Source: Orlajensenia stereocauli (GTDB lineage Bacteria > Actinomycetota > Actinomycetes > Actinomycetales > Microbacteriaceae). From it: 64,000 bases of DNA. Of the stretch, positions 17,920-25,778 are shown one piece after another (the first letter of the stretch is position 1; each line of letters begins with the position of its first letter). The notes below the pieces were generated by a model. The model was given only the letters and a program-made list of their open reading frames with translations. It was not told the origin of the DNA and searched no databases. The position numbers were made by a program, and so were the translations under genes. Location: the NCBI RefSeq assembly GCF_039548895.1, contig NZ_JBCLVG010000003.1; one strand, 5' to 3'.

Positions 17920-19721
17920 GCGTCACCGGAGTGGAGGGTGAGGAGCGCAACGACTTCACTAAGGAGGAGTCGCGCCAGATCCGCCGGCGCTCGCTGCACC
18001 TGCTCGGGTCGCTCCTGCGACCGCTGCGGCCGCAGGTGGTGCTCGCCGTCGTGGTCATCGTGTTCTCGACGGCGTTCCAGGTGGCCGGGCCCGCGCTGAT
18101 CGCGATGGGCATCGACCAGGGCCTTCCGGCCCTCATGGAGCAGGACTGGGGTCCGCTCGGGCTCGTCGGCGGCGCCTACCTCGTCACCGGCGTGCTCGGT
18201 GCCGTACTGATCGCCTGGTACACGGTGCTGAGCGCCCGCATCAGCCAGGCGGTGCTCATCGACCTGCGCACGCGCGTGTTCCTGCAGACGCAGCGACTCA
18301 GCCTCGAGTTCCACGAGTCGTACACGTCTGGTCGTATCATCTCGCGCCAGACCAGCGACCTCGACGCCATCCGCGAACTCCTCGACGAGGGCATCAACGG
18401 CCTCATCCGCGGGGTGCTGTACATGGGCTTCATCGGCATCGCGCTGTTCACCCTGGACTGGGTGAGCGGCCTCGTGCTCGTCGTCTCGCTGGTGCCGCTG
18501 TTCGTGCTCACGCGCTGGTTCCAGAAGCGTTCGCAGAGCCTGTTCCGTGAGTCGCGCGTCGCCTCGGCGAAGCTCATCGTGAAGTTCGTCGAGACCATGA
18601 CCGGCATCCGTGCCGTCAAGGCGTTCCGGGTGGAGAAGCGCAACGGCGAGGAGTTCGGCGACCTCACCGAGGACTACCGCGACGTGAACGCGCGCGTCAT
18701 CCAGCTGTTCGGCATCTTCGACCCCGGCCTCGTGCTCATCGGCAACGTGGCCGTCGGCGTCGTCCTGCTGGTCGGCGGATTCCGCGTGATCGACGGGCAG
18801 GTGGCGATCGGCGTGCTGCTCGCGGCCCTGCTCTACACGCGGCGCTTCTTCGACCCCATGGAGGAGATGGCGATGTTCTACAACTCCTACCAGTCGGCCG
18901 CGGCGGCGCTCGAGAAGATCTCGGGCGTGCTCGAGGAGAAGCCGAGCGTGCCGGATCCCGTGAAGCCCATCGACCTCTGGGAGGCCAAGGGCACGGTGCG
19001 GTTCCAGGGTGTGAGGTTCGCCTACAGGTCCGATCGCGAGATCCTGCCGCAGTTCGACCTGGAGCTGCCGGCCGGCCAGACGATCGCCCTCGTCGGGTCG
19101 ACCGGTGCGGGCAAGACCACCCTCGCCAAGCTCATCTCGCGGTTCTACGACCCGTCCGATGGGGCCGTAACGCTCGACGGCGTCGACCTGCGCGACCTGC
19201 ACCCCAAGGACCTGCGGCGTGCGATCGTCATGGTCACGCAGGAGGCCTACCTGTTCTCGGGGTCTGTCGCCGACAACATCGCCATCGGCAAGCCCGAGGC
19301 GTCGTTCGACGAGATCGTGGCAGCGGCGAAGGCCGTCGGGGCCCACGAGTTCATCGAGGGGCTGCCGAACGGCTACGACACCGACGTGAACAAGCGCGGC
19401 GGGCGCGTGAGCGCGGGTCAGCGCCAGTTGATCTCGTTCGCGCGGGCGTTCCTCGCCGACCCGGCTGTGCTCATCCTCGATGAGGCGACGTCGTCCCTCG
19501 ACATCCCGAGCGAGCGTCTCGTGCAGGAGGCGCTGCAGACCCTGCTCGCGGACCGGACGGCTGTCATCATCGCCCACCGGCTGTCGACTGTGGCGATCGC
19601 AGACAGGGTGCTGGTCATGGAGTACGGCCGCATCGTGGAGGACGGCACACCCGACGACCTCATCTCGGGCACCGGCCGCTTCGCCCAGTTGCACGCGGCC
19701 TGGCGGGACTCGCTGGTCTAG
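17916..19721 (+). CDS. Heterodimeric ABC exporter subunit, catalytic half
   Basis: A 601-residue partner half-transporter with six membrane segments and an ATPase holding GSTGAGKTT, Walker B LILDEATSSLD with a normal Glu, but an altered signature VSAGQRQLI. Together with the first subunit this gives one consensus ATP site (this Walker B plus the partner LSGGQ) and one degenerate site, as in the TM287/288 and BmrCD types. A strong RBS (AAGGAGGGGGTG) precedes the ATG. The gene ends four bases into the convergent decarboxylase gene. Confidence 0.93.
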   Translation: MSVTGVEGEERNDFTKEESRQIRRRSLHLLGSLLRPLRPQVVLAVVVIVFSTAFQVAGPALIAMGIDQGLPALMEQDWGPLGLVGGAYLVTGVLGAVLIAWYTVLSARISQAVLIDLRTRVFLQTQRLSLEFHESYTSGRIISRQTSDLDAIRELLDEGINGLIRGVLYMGFIGIALFTLDWVSGLVLVVSLVPLFVLTRWFQKRSQSLFRESRVASAKLIVKFVETMTGIRAVKAFRVEKRNGEEFGDLTEDYRDVNARVIQLFGIFDPGLVLIGNVAVGVVLLVGGFRVIDGQVAIGVLLAALLYTRRFFDPMEEMAMFYNSYQSAAAALEKISGVLEEKPSVPDPVKPIDLWEAKGTVRFQGVRFAYRSDREILPQFDLELPAGQTIALVGSTGAGKTTLAKLISRFYDPSDGAVTLDGVDLRDLHPKDLRRAIVMVTQEAYLFSGSVADNIAIGKPEASFDEIVAAAKAVGAHEFIEGLPNGYDTDVNKRGGRVSAGQRQLISFARAFLADPAVLILDEATSSLDIPSERLVQEALQTLLADRTAVIIAHRLSTVAIADRVLVMEYGRIVEDGTPDDLISGTGRFAQLHAAWRDSLV

Positions 19722-21007
19722 AAGCGGAGCGGGCCGGCGTCGATCACATGGATCGGCGTCGGCTCGAGTCCATTGAACCCAGAAGCCGTCACCGAGGTGT
19801 ACGCGCCCATCATCGGACTCACGAGCAGGTCGCCCTCGCCCAGCACGGGCAACTCGACGCCGCGGGCGATCACGTCGACGCTGTCGCAGGTCGGTCCGGC
19901 CAGGGTGACGCGTTCGCGTGCGGGCTCCGGGACCGACGATCCCGAGAGCTCGCTCGCGGCGAAGACCAGCGGATGCACCCCCTCCGTCAGCACGTTCGAA
20001 TAGCTGCCGTACAGCCCGTCGTCGAGGTAATGCCAACGTCCGTCGACCCGGTCGCTCGATCCGACCACGCGGGAGACCAGCGTCATCGCCGTGGCGGTGA
20101 CGAACCGGCCGGGTTCCAGGAGCACGGTGTCGTTCCGCCCGCTCGCGGCGATGGCATTGCGGATGCCGGCACCCAGCACGGCCAGATCGGGAACGGCCTC
20201 GTCGTAGCCGATCGGGAAGCCGCCGCCGAGGTCGAGCACGGAGAAGCGCGCCCCGGTGCGTGCCTCGAGTTCGCTCATCAGGCGGGTCGTGCGGCCGATC
20301 GCGCGCTCGAACGGTGCGACGGTCGTGGTCTGGCTCCCCACATGGAAGCTGAAGCCGGCGACTCCCACGCCCAGACCGATGGCCTGCTCCACGAGAGCCG
20401 CCGCCTGCACCTCGGTCGCGCCGAACTTCGTGGAGAGGTCGCACCCGGCGGCGGGGTTCGGAAAGCTCAGCCGCACGAGCACGTCGATGTCGCGGGGCAG
20501 CACGGCGAGCTTCGACAGCTCGCCCGGGTTGTCGACCACGAAACGACGGATGCCGCTGCAGTAGGCGTCGGCGACATCCGCCCGTGACCGGATCGGATGC
20601 GTGTGCAGCGTGCGCCCGACGTCGACGCCCGCGTCGCTGAGGAGAGCGATCTCGCCTCGTGACGCGACCTCGAACGAGGCACCGGCCTCAGCGATGGTGC
20701 TGACCACGGCCGGATGCGGCAGGGCCTTGGTCGCGAAGTGGATGTGCGCGGCAGGCAGTTCCCGCCGCAGCAGGTCGAGCTGTTCGCGCACCCGGGCGGT
20801 GTCGAGCACCAGGAGCGGCGAGCCATGGCGCCGCACGATGCCGGTCAGCCCGATGGCGGCGCTGTACCGAGCGAGCTCGGCACGCACCCTGTCGCGGTGT
20901 GTGGAGACCGGGACCCGGGCCGCGGCGGTTCGGGCGATCTGCCCGTCGTCGTCAGCGGACCGCCGGACCGACGGGGCCGGCAGCGTCGAGAGGGATGCGG
21001 GGGTCAT
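19718..21007 (-). CDS. Type III PLP-dependent decarboxylase (ornithine/lysine type)
   Basis: A 429-residue fold-type III (alanine-racemase-like) enzyme of the eukaryotic-type ornithine/diaminopimelate decarboxylase group. Visible are the PLP lysine in HFATKALPHP, HVGSQTT, the glycine loop DLGGGFPIGYD, EPGRFV, and the C-terminal catalytic Cys and Asp in GPTCDSVD, followed by GAYTSV. The GPTCDS motif favours ornithine or lysine decarboxylase over diaminopimelate decarboxylase. The start at ATG 21007 lies inside the end of the upstream membrane-protein gene (56-base overlap). A polyamine product would fit the GNAT gene 4 kb away, but the exact substrate is open. Confidence 0.88.
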   Translation of the reverse strand: MTPASLSTLPAPSVRRSADDDGQIARTAAARVPVSTHRDRVRAELARYSAAIGLTGIVRRHGSPLLVLDTARVREQLDLLRRELPAAHIHFATKALPHPAVVSTIAEAGASFEVASRGEIALLSDAGVDVGRTLHTHPIRSRADVADAYCSGIRRFVVDNPGELSKLAVLPRDIDVLVRLSFPNPAAGCDLSTKFGATEVQAAALVEQAIGLGVGVAGFSFHVGSQTTTVAPFERAIGRTTRLMSELEARTGARFSVLDLGGGFPIGYDEAVPDLAVLGAGIRNAIAASGRNDTVLLEPGRFVTATAMTLVSRVVGSSDRVDGRWHYLDDGLYGSYSNVLTEGVHPLVFAASELSGSSVPEPARERVTLAGPTCDSVDVIARGVELPVLGEGDLLVSPMMGAYTSVTASGFNGLEPTPIHVIDAGPLRF

Positions 21008-21467
21008 GGTTCTCCTTCGGGTGAGGCAGGATGACACGCTTGCCGAGCTCGAAGCTCGTGATGGTGATGGCGTAGAACACGACGTCGGAGGCGAGCTTGC
21101 CGACCAGCCAGGCGAGCGGCGTGGCGCCCATCGTGGCCGGGATGGCCCAGAGCAGGACAGGGCGCACCAGCAGGGTGTCGACGAGTTCGGCCGGTCCGAA
21201 CTCGGCACCGAGCGAGCGGATGCTGAGCCACGTCGTGGCGACGGGGCCGTGCGTCGCCGCATGCCCGCGCACCGTGCGTGCGACGATGACGGCGTAGTAG
21301 CCGATGGTCTCGGCGAGAGTGCCCGCGATCGCGGCGACCGCCAGGGATCCTGTCGCCTCGTACACGCCCCACGCGGCCAGCAGGGCGGCCGTCGTTCCGA
21401 GGATCTCCGGCACCAGGTAGCGAGCGAGCCACACCCGGGCTGCTCGACGGGTTCGGAAGGAGGTCAC
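20952..21467 (-). CDS. Small membrane protein coupled to the decarboxylase
   Basis: A 171-residue protein with four hydrophobic segments, starting GTG at 21467 after a GAGGA ribosome site. Segments include LGTTAALLAAWGVYEATGS, LAVAAIAGTLAETIGYYAVIV, LLWAIPATMGATPLAWL and a last one near VVFYAITITSF. The C-terminal tail is proline-rich. The stop overlaps the start of the decarboxylase by 56 bases, so the two are almost certainly cotranscribed; transport or anchoring linked to the decarboxylase product is an inference. No family recognised. Confidence 0.8.
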   Translation of the reverse strand: MTSFRTRRAARVWLARYLVPEILGTTAALLAAWGVYEATGSLAVAAIAGTLAETIGYYAVIVARTVRGHAATHGPVATTWLSIRSLGAEFGPAELVDTLLVRPVLLWAIPATMGATPLAWLVGKLASDVVFYAITITSFELGKRVILPHPKENHDPRIPLDAAGPVGPAVR

Positions 21468-21863
21468 GCAGGCGATCCTCGTCCGCTGCAGCCGCCACCG
21501 CGTCGGTGCTGGCACCTCGACGAGGAGGGGACAGCCCGGAACGGTACGGGCAGCCACCCTGACGGCAGGCGCGCAGGCTCCGTGCGCACGTGAAGAGGGG
21601 GAGGACCTGTCGGGTTCAGGTCTTCCCCCTCTTCGTGAACCCGACCAGCTGATCGTCACTTCCGAGTTCGGGTCCGGATGCCGTTGAGCTGGATCTGCGA
21701 GTCACGACCGCTGTGCCCGGTACGTTTTCGCGAGTTCGACAGTCATGTTCCTCCCTCGAACGGGGGCGCGGATCGGTGGACGCCCTCCGTGACCTCTCGG
21801 GGTGCTCCCCGATCTTCGGCCCGCTGGTCAGGTCGAGGTCTGCGCCCGGGGGACAATCGGGAC
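21468..21863. other. Divergent intergenic region with orphan hairpin
   Basis: About 400 bases between the start of the minus-strand membrane-protein gene and the plus-strand receiver gene. It contains a strong hairpin (listed separately) that follows neither gene, and on the minus strand a 14-codon frame at 21746-21702 (MTVELAKTYRAQRS) with an excellent GGGAGGA ribosome site. I see no other gene or clear promoter. Confidence 0.5.
21592..21634. terminator. Strong hairpin between divergent genes
   Basis: Eighteen-base arms at 21592-21609 and 21617-21634 pair with a single G-T and enclose a 7-base loop (TCGGGTT). It has the strength of an intrinsic terminator but lies upstream of both flanking genes, so it would have to end a transcript arising inside the gap. 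No T-run follows on either strand. Confidence 0.55.
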
Positions 21864-22214
21864 ATGGTGTCCCGGGTGGTGATCGTCGACGACCACGACG
21901 TGTTTCGTGATCAGGTGCGCAGACTCCTCGAAGCCGACGGCTTCGAGGTGGTCGGCGACGCCGCATCGGCCCTCTCCGGTGTCGCTCTCGTGGGCGAGAG
22001 CCTGCCGGACCTGGTGCTGCTCGACGTGATGCTGCCGGATGCGATGGGCTTCGATGTCGTTCCATCGCTGCGCGCGCTCGGTTCGTTCGCTATCGTTCTC
22101 ACATCGAGTCGCGATCGGAGTGACTACGGCAGTCGCATCGAGACGAGTGGCGCCGACGGCTTCATCCCGAAGGACGAGCTCTCCGGAGCCGGCCTCCGCG
22201 AGTTCGTCGCCTGA
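21864..22214 (+). CDS. Receiver-only response regulator
   Basis: A 116-residue CheY-like receiver domain with no output domain. The acidic pair is in VIVDDHD, the phospho-acceptor is Asp54 in LVLLDVMLPD, the switch Thr is in VLTSS, and the conserved Lys is in FIPKDEL. It ends shortly after the last helix, so this is not a fragment of a LuxR-type regulator. It lies 89 bases before a complete regulator-kinase pair on the same strand and may be phosphorylated by that kinase, as a phosphate sink or adaptor (inference). Confidence 0.9.
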   Translation: MVSRVVIVDDHDVFRDQVRRLLEADGFEVVGDAASALSGVALVGESLPDLVLLDVMLPDAMGFDVVPSLRALGSFAIVLTSSRDRSDYGSRIETSGADGFIPKDELSGAGLREFVA

Positions 22215-22303
22215 CCCGCGGCACCTGCACAATCGCACAGCACCTTCAGTCACATCCGTCACCCCCAGCGTCGCGAGAACGGCGCCCGACAGACTGGACG
22301 ATC

Positions 22304-22981
22304 ATGAACGCGGAGAGAGTCACCCCTGACGGGACGCCGACCAGGGTCGCCATCGCCGACGACGCGATGCTGTTGCGCACGGGGATCTCCACGGTCCTCA
22401 CCGCCGGCGGCTGCGAGATCGTCGCCTCTGTCGGAACCGCAGCCGAGTTGCTGCGGGTCGTGCAGGAGCGCCCCGTCGACGCCGTCGTCCTCGACATCCG
22501 AATGCCGCCGACGCACACCGACGAGGGCATCGTCGCTCTCGAGACCCTGCGCTCCAGCGGCTCGAAGGTCGGCGTGCTGCTGCTGTCCATGTATGCGACG
22601 CCTGCCTACGCGATCCGGGCGATGAGCGCCGGCGGAGGCACGGGCTACCTGTTGAAGGACCGCGTCGCCGAGCCGGAGCGCCTGGTCCAGGCCGTGCGCA
22701 CTGTCGCATCGGGCGGCTCCGTCGTCGACAGCGAGGTCGTGGCCCAACTGGTCGCGCAGAAGGGCAACCCGTCGATCGAGGTGCTCACCCCGAGGGAACG
22801 CGATGTGCTCGCGCTCATGGCCGAGGGGAAGTCGAACTCCGGCATCGCCTCGACCCTGTTCCTCAGCCTCAAGACCGTCGAGACCCACATCGGGAACATC
22901 ATGTCGAAGCTCGGCATCGACGAGTCGCCCACGGATCACCGGCGGGTCCTCGCCGTGCTCCGCCTGCTCGGCCAGCCGTGA
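22304..22981 (+). CDS. NarL/FixJ-family response regulator
   Basis: A 225-residue DNA-binding response regulator. The receiver domain has Asp64 in VLDIRMPP as phospho-acceptor and the Lys in YLLKDRV; the C-terminal LuxR-type helix-turn-helix shows LTPRERDVLALMAEG and LSLKTVETHIGNIMSKL. Its stop overlaps the GTG start of the sensor kinase gene (GTGA), marking it as that kinase's partner. Target genes are unknown. Confidence 0.94.
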   Translation: MNAERVTPDGTPTRVAIADDAMLLRTGISTVLTAGGCEIVASVGTAAELLRVVQERPVDAVVLDIRMPPTHTDEGIVALETLRSSGSKVGVLLLSMYATPAYAIRAMSAGGGTGYLLKDRVAEPERLVQAVRTVASGGSVVDSEVVAQLVAQKGNPSIEVLTPRERDVLALMAEGKSNSGIASTLFLSLKTVETHIGNIMSKLGIDESPTDHRRVLAVLRLLGQP

Positions 22982-24768
22982 CGCCACTGCGGCTCCGCAG
23001 GCTCCTGCTCGTCGCCCTGGCGGCGGCGCTCATCGTCGCCCAGGAGGTCATCGGCTTCGAGGCCGCGGCGCTGACCCAGCCGTGGTCGCTGAGTGGGACC
23101 ATCTTCCACGCCTTCGCCGGCCTCAGCTACGCGGTGTGCGCGTGGATCGCCTGGGAGACGGCTGACTCGCCGATCCCGGCGCGCATCATGATCACGATCG
23201 CGTTCCTCTGGCTGCCGCCGGCCTTCATCGCGGCCATGTGGCCCTACGGCGCACTCTGGCCGCTGCTGGAGTCCGTCGGGCTGTTCTGGGCCGTGCTGCA
23301 GGCGGGACTGGTCGTGGTGTACCCGACAGGGCGCTTCTTCGGGCCCGTGGAGAAGTGGCTGCTCGCCATCGGGGGCGTCGCGGTCGTCATCCGCATGCTC
23401 GCCGTGCTGTTCCTCATGCCGGCTCCGGCACGCTACCCCGACTGCGCCTGCGCTCCGAACGCCTACGCCTTCGCGGCCGACGAGGCTCTCTACTCGGCCA
23501 TCGACCTCGGTTTCCGTGCGCTCGGCATCGCGTTGATCGTCGGCATCATCGTGCTGGTCACGGTGCGCTGGATGCGCGGCACGACACCTGCGCGCAACAT
23601 CGCGTTCGTGATGCCCGTCGCCCTCATCCTGTGGTGCGCCGCCGTGACATACGGCACCGTCTCCGACATCACCGGCGGCAGTTCTGCCCTGTTCACCTAT
23701 CTCGGCTACCTCGGAACCGCCTCGATCCCGATCAGCTTCGTCGCTGGGCTCGTCTTCATCCGGAGCCTCCGAGGGCGGGTGTCAGACCTCATGGTCCACA
23801 CCCGCGACGGCGTCGACCGTGACTACTGGCAGGCGGTGCTCGCCGAGACCCTGCGCGACCCGGCGCTCAAGGTGTACTGGTGGGAACCGGAGCTCGACGG
23901 CTACGTCGACTCTCGCGGCGCCGTCATGCCGGGCGACCCCGATCGGGCACGCCCCCGCGGGCGCGCCATGATGCCGATCGAATCGCAGTCCGGCCGTCTC
24001 GCCGTCATCGATCACGACAGGGCGTTGAGCGAGAACCAGGAGCTGCTGGACGCCGTCTCGACAGCGCTCACCCTCTCCGTCGACAACGGACGCCTGCGCG
24101 AGGAGCTGGAGCAGACGCTCGAGGAGGTGCGGGAGTCTCGCGTGCGCATCATCGAGGCCGGCATCCAGGCTCGCAAGAAGATCGAGCGGGACCTGCACGA
24201 CGGCTCGCAGCAGTCGCTCGTTTCGCTCGCCCTCAGCCTGCGGATGGCGATCACGCGTGCCAGCGCCGACGGTAACGTCGGGCTCGCGGCCGACCTCGAG
24301 GAGGCACTCGCACAGCTGAGCGGCTCCCTCAAGCAGCTGCGCGAGCTCGCGCGCGGGATCCACCCGAGCTCCCTCACCCTCGGAGGCCTGGGCATGGCGA
24401 TCAGCGAGCTGGTGGCGCGCTCGCCCGTGCCGGTGCAGGTCGACGTCGCCGTTCCCGATCACCTGCCCCCGTTGACCGAGACCACGCTCTACTTCTTCAT
24501 CGCGGAGTGCCTGACGAATGTCGCCAAGTACTCCGGGGCGTCGCACTGCGGCATCCGTCTGGCCGCCGATGACGACGGACTGAGCGTGAGCGTCACCGAC
24601 GATGGCCGCGGGGGAGCTGACTTCTCGAAGGGCACGGGGCTCATGGGGCTCGTCGACCGCATCGCGGCGCTCGGCGGAACGGTGGAGCTGTCGATGGGCG
24701 ATGGAGGGCGCGGCACGACGGTCGCCGCGCGCATCCCTGCCGCGGCACTCGTCGAGCAGCGCGCGTGA
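22978..24768 (+). CDS. Sensor histidine kinase, HisKA_3 (NarX/DesK) type
   Basis: A 596-residue membrane kinase. About the first 265 residues form seven to eight membrane segments, followed by a GAF-like region (~270-380), a coiled-coil linker and the dimerisation helix with phosphorylated His407 in ERDLHDGSQQSLVSL. The ATPase domain has the N box ECLTNVAKYSGA and the G box DDGRGGADF with GTGLMGLVDRI. GTG start overlaps the regulator stop. The ligand is unknown; the membrane-embedded sensor resembles kinases that respond to envelope or redox stress. Confidence 0.93.
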   Translation: MTPLRLRRLLLVALAAALIVAQEVIGFEAAALTQPWSLSGTIFHAFAGLSYAVCAWIAWETADSPIPARIMITIAFLWLPPAFIAAMWPYGALWPLLESVGLFWAVLQAGLVVVYPTGRFFGPVEKWLLAIGGVAVVIRMLAVLFLMPAPARYPDCACAPNAYAFAADEALYSAIDLGFRALGIALIVGIIVLVTVRWMRGTTPARNIAFVMPVALILWCAAVTYGTVSDITGGSSALFTYLGYLGTASIPISFVAGLVFIRSLRGRVSDLMVHTRDGVDRDYWQAVLAETLRDPALKVYWWEPELDGYVDSRGAVMPGDPDRARPRGRAMMPIESQSGRLAVIDHDRALSENQELLDAVSTALTLSVDNGRLREELEQTLEEVRESRVRIIEAGIQARKKIERDLHDGSQQSLVSLALSLRMAITRASADGNVGLAADLEEALAQLSGSLKQLRELARGIHPSSLTLGGLGMAISELVARSPVPVQVDVAVPDHLPPLTETTLYFFIAECLTNVAKYSGASHCGIRLAADDDGLSVSVTDDGRGGADFSKGTGLMGLVDRIAALGGTVELSMGDGGRGTTVAARIPAAALVEQRA

Positions 24769-24804
24769 GCTGACGCTCGGGATGGTCGCTCTGCGACCGG
24801 GCGG

Positions 24805-25182
24805 TCAGGGCCGCCAGCGCGCGGCCGTCGCGACGCGGTAGCCGGCATCCGTCAGCACGATGGGGGTTCCCTCGTCGCGGTAGTGCACGAGAGCGCTGTC
24901 CTCGTGGTCGATCGGCGGGTGCCCGCCGGCCCTGATGACACGCCACCAGGGGGCGTCGGAGCCGTACCGCGCCATCACCTGCCCGACGACGCGGGCGCCG
25001 CGCGAACCGAGGGTGGCCGCGACGTCGCCGTAGGTCATGACGTGGCCGGGCGGAATGGAGTCGACGACCTCGAGCACCGCGGCGATGAAGCCCTCGGCGA
25101 TGTGCGGCCCGCGACGGGGAACGGATGCCGCTGGCGGCCTGCCGGTGCGCCCGGAGTGGCCGGGTTCAGAGGGCGAGGGCAC
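24805..25182 (-). CDS. Alkyltransferase-like DNA-binding protein (Atl)
   Basis: A 125-residue member of the MGMT/Ada C-terminal family. The fold signature is present (VDSIPPGHVMTYGDVAATLG, ARVVGQVMAR) but the methyl-acceptor motif PCHRV reads PWWRV, so the reactive cysteine is missing. Such Atl proteins bind O6-alkylguanine without repair and hand it to nucleotide excision repair. The first ~25 residues are poorly conserved in character and the real start may be further in. Its start overlaps the GNAT gene end by about 17 bases. Confidence 0.88.
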   Translation of the reverse strand: MPSPSEPGHSGRTGRPPAASVPRRGPHIAEGFIAAVLEVVDSIPPGHVMTYGDVAATLGSRGARVVGQVMARYGSDAPWWRVIRAGGHPPIDHEDSALVHYRDEGTPIVLTDAGYRVATAARWRP

Positions 25183-25618
25183 CGATGATGTCGCCGTACT
25201 GGGTCTGGTCTACGTCGACGAATCCGATGCGGTGGAAGAAGGCCTCCGGCCCCTCGGTGCCGGGCTCCCACATCACCGTGATGCGGTCGAAGCCGCGGGT
25301 GCGGGCCTCCTCGGCGAGGGCGCGGGCGAGGAAACGTCCGACGCCCTGACCCTGCGCATCGGCGTCGACGTTGATGCGCCAGATGCACGCACGGAACTCT
25401 TCGTGCTCGTTGTCCGGATCGAAGTTGCCGTGGATGAAGCCGACGACCTTGTCGTCGAGCCGGGCGACGCGCTGCCAGGCCGCGGCGGGGTCGGTGACGG
25501 TCGTCTCGGCCGAGTACGAGACCGGCGCGATGAACTGCTCCTGGCCGGGCTTCAGGCTCAGGGTGTTCGCCGCCGCGATATTCGACGCCGACAGTTCTTC
25601 CAGTCTGATCTCACCCAT
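25166..25618 (-). CDS. GNAT N-acetyltransferase
   Basis: A 150-residue acetyl-CoA-dependent acetyltransferase. The CoA-binding motif is QGQGVGRFLARALAEEA; the pattern INVDADAQGQGVG and FFHRIGF fits GNAT proteins of the diamine/spermidine acetyltransferase (PaiA/BltD-like) group, but the acceptor cannot be fixed by eye. It may be cotranscribed with the downstream Atl gene, which it overlaps. It is divergent from icd. Confidence 0.85.
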   Translation of the reverse strand: MGEIRLEELSASNIAAANTLSLKPGQEQFIAPVSYSAETTVTDPAAAWQRVARLDDKVVGFIHGNFDPDNEHEEFRACIWRINVDADAQGQGVGRFLARALAEEARTRGFDRITVMWEPGTEGPEAFFHRIGFVDVDQTQYGDIIGALAL

Positions 25619-25778
25619 GACGCAAGGCTATCCTGCTCGCCGCCGCAGCGGAAAGTCGGCCTTTTCGCCGACGTCACCCGCCGAAATCCCGTCGAACTGT
25701 CTTGATGTCGAGATAGTTGCGTTGCTCGGGTAGGATTGTCGGGGCCGATCGGCCCGCATCTTTCGAGGAGAACAACAA

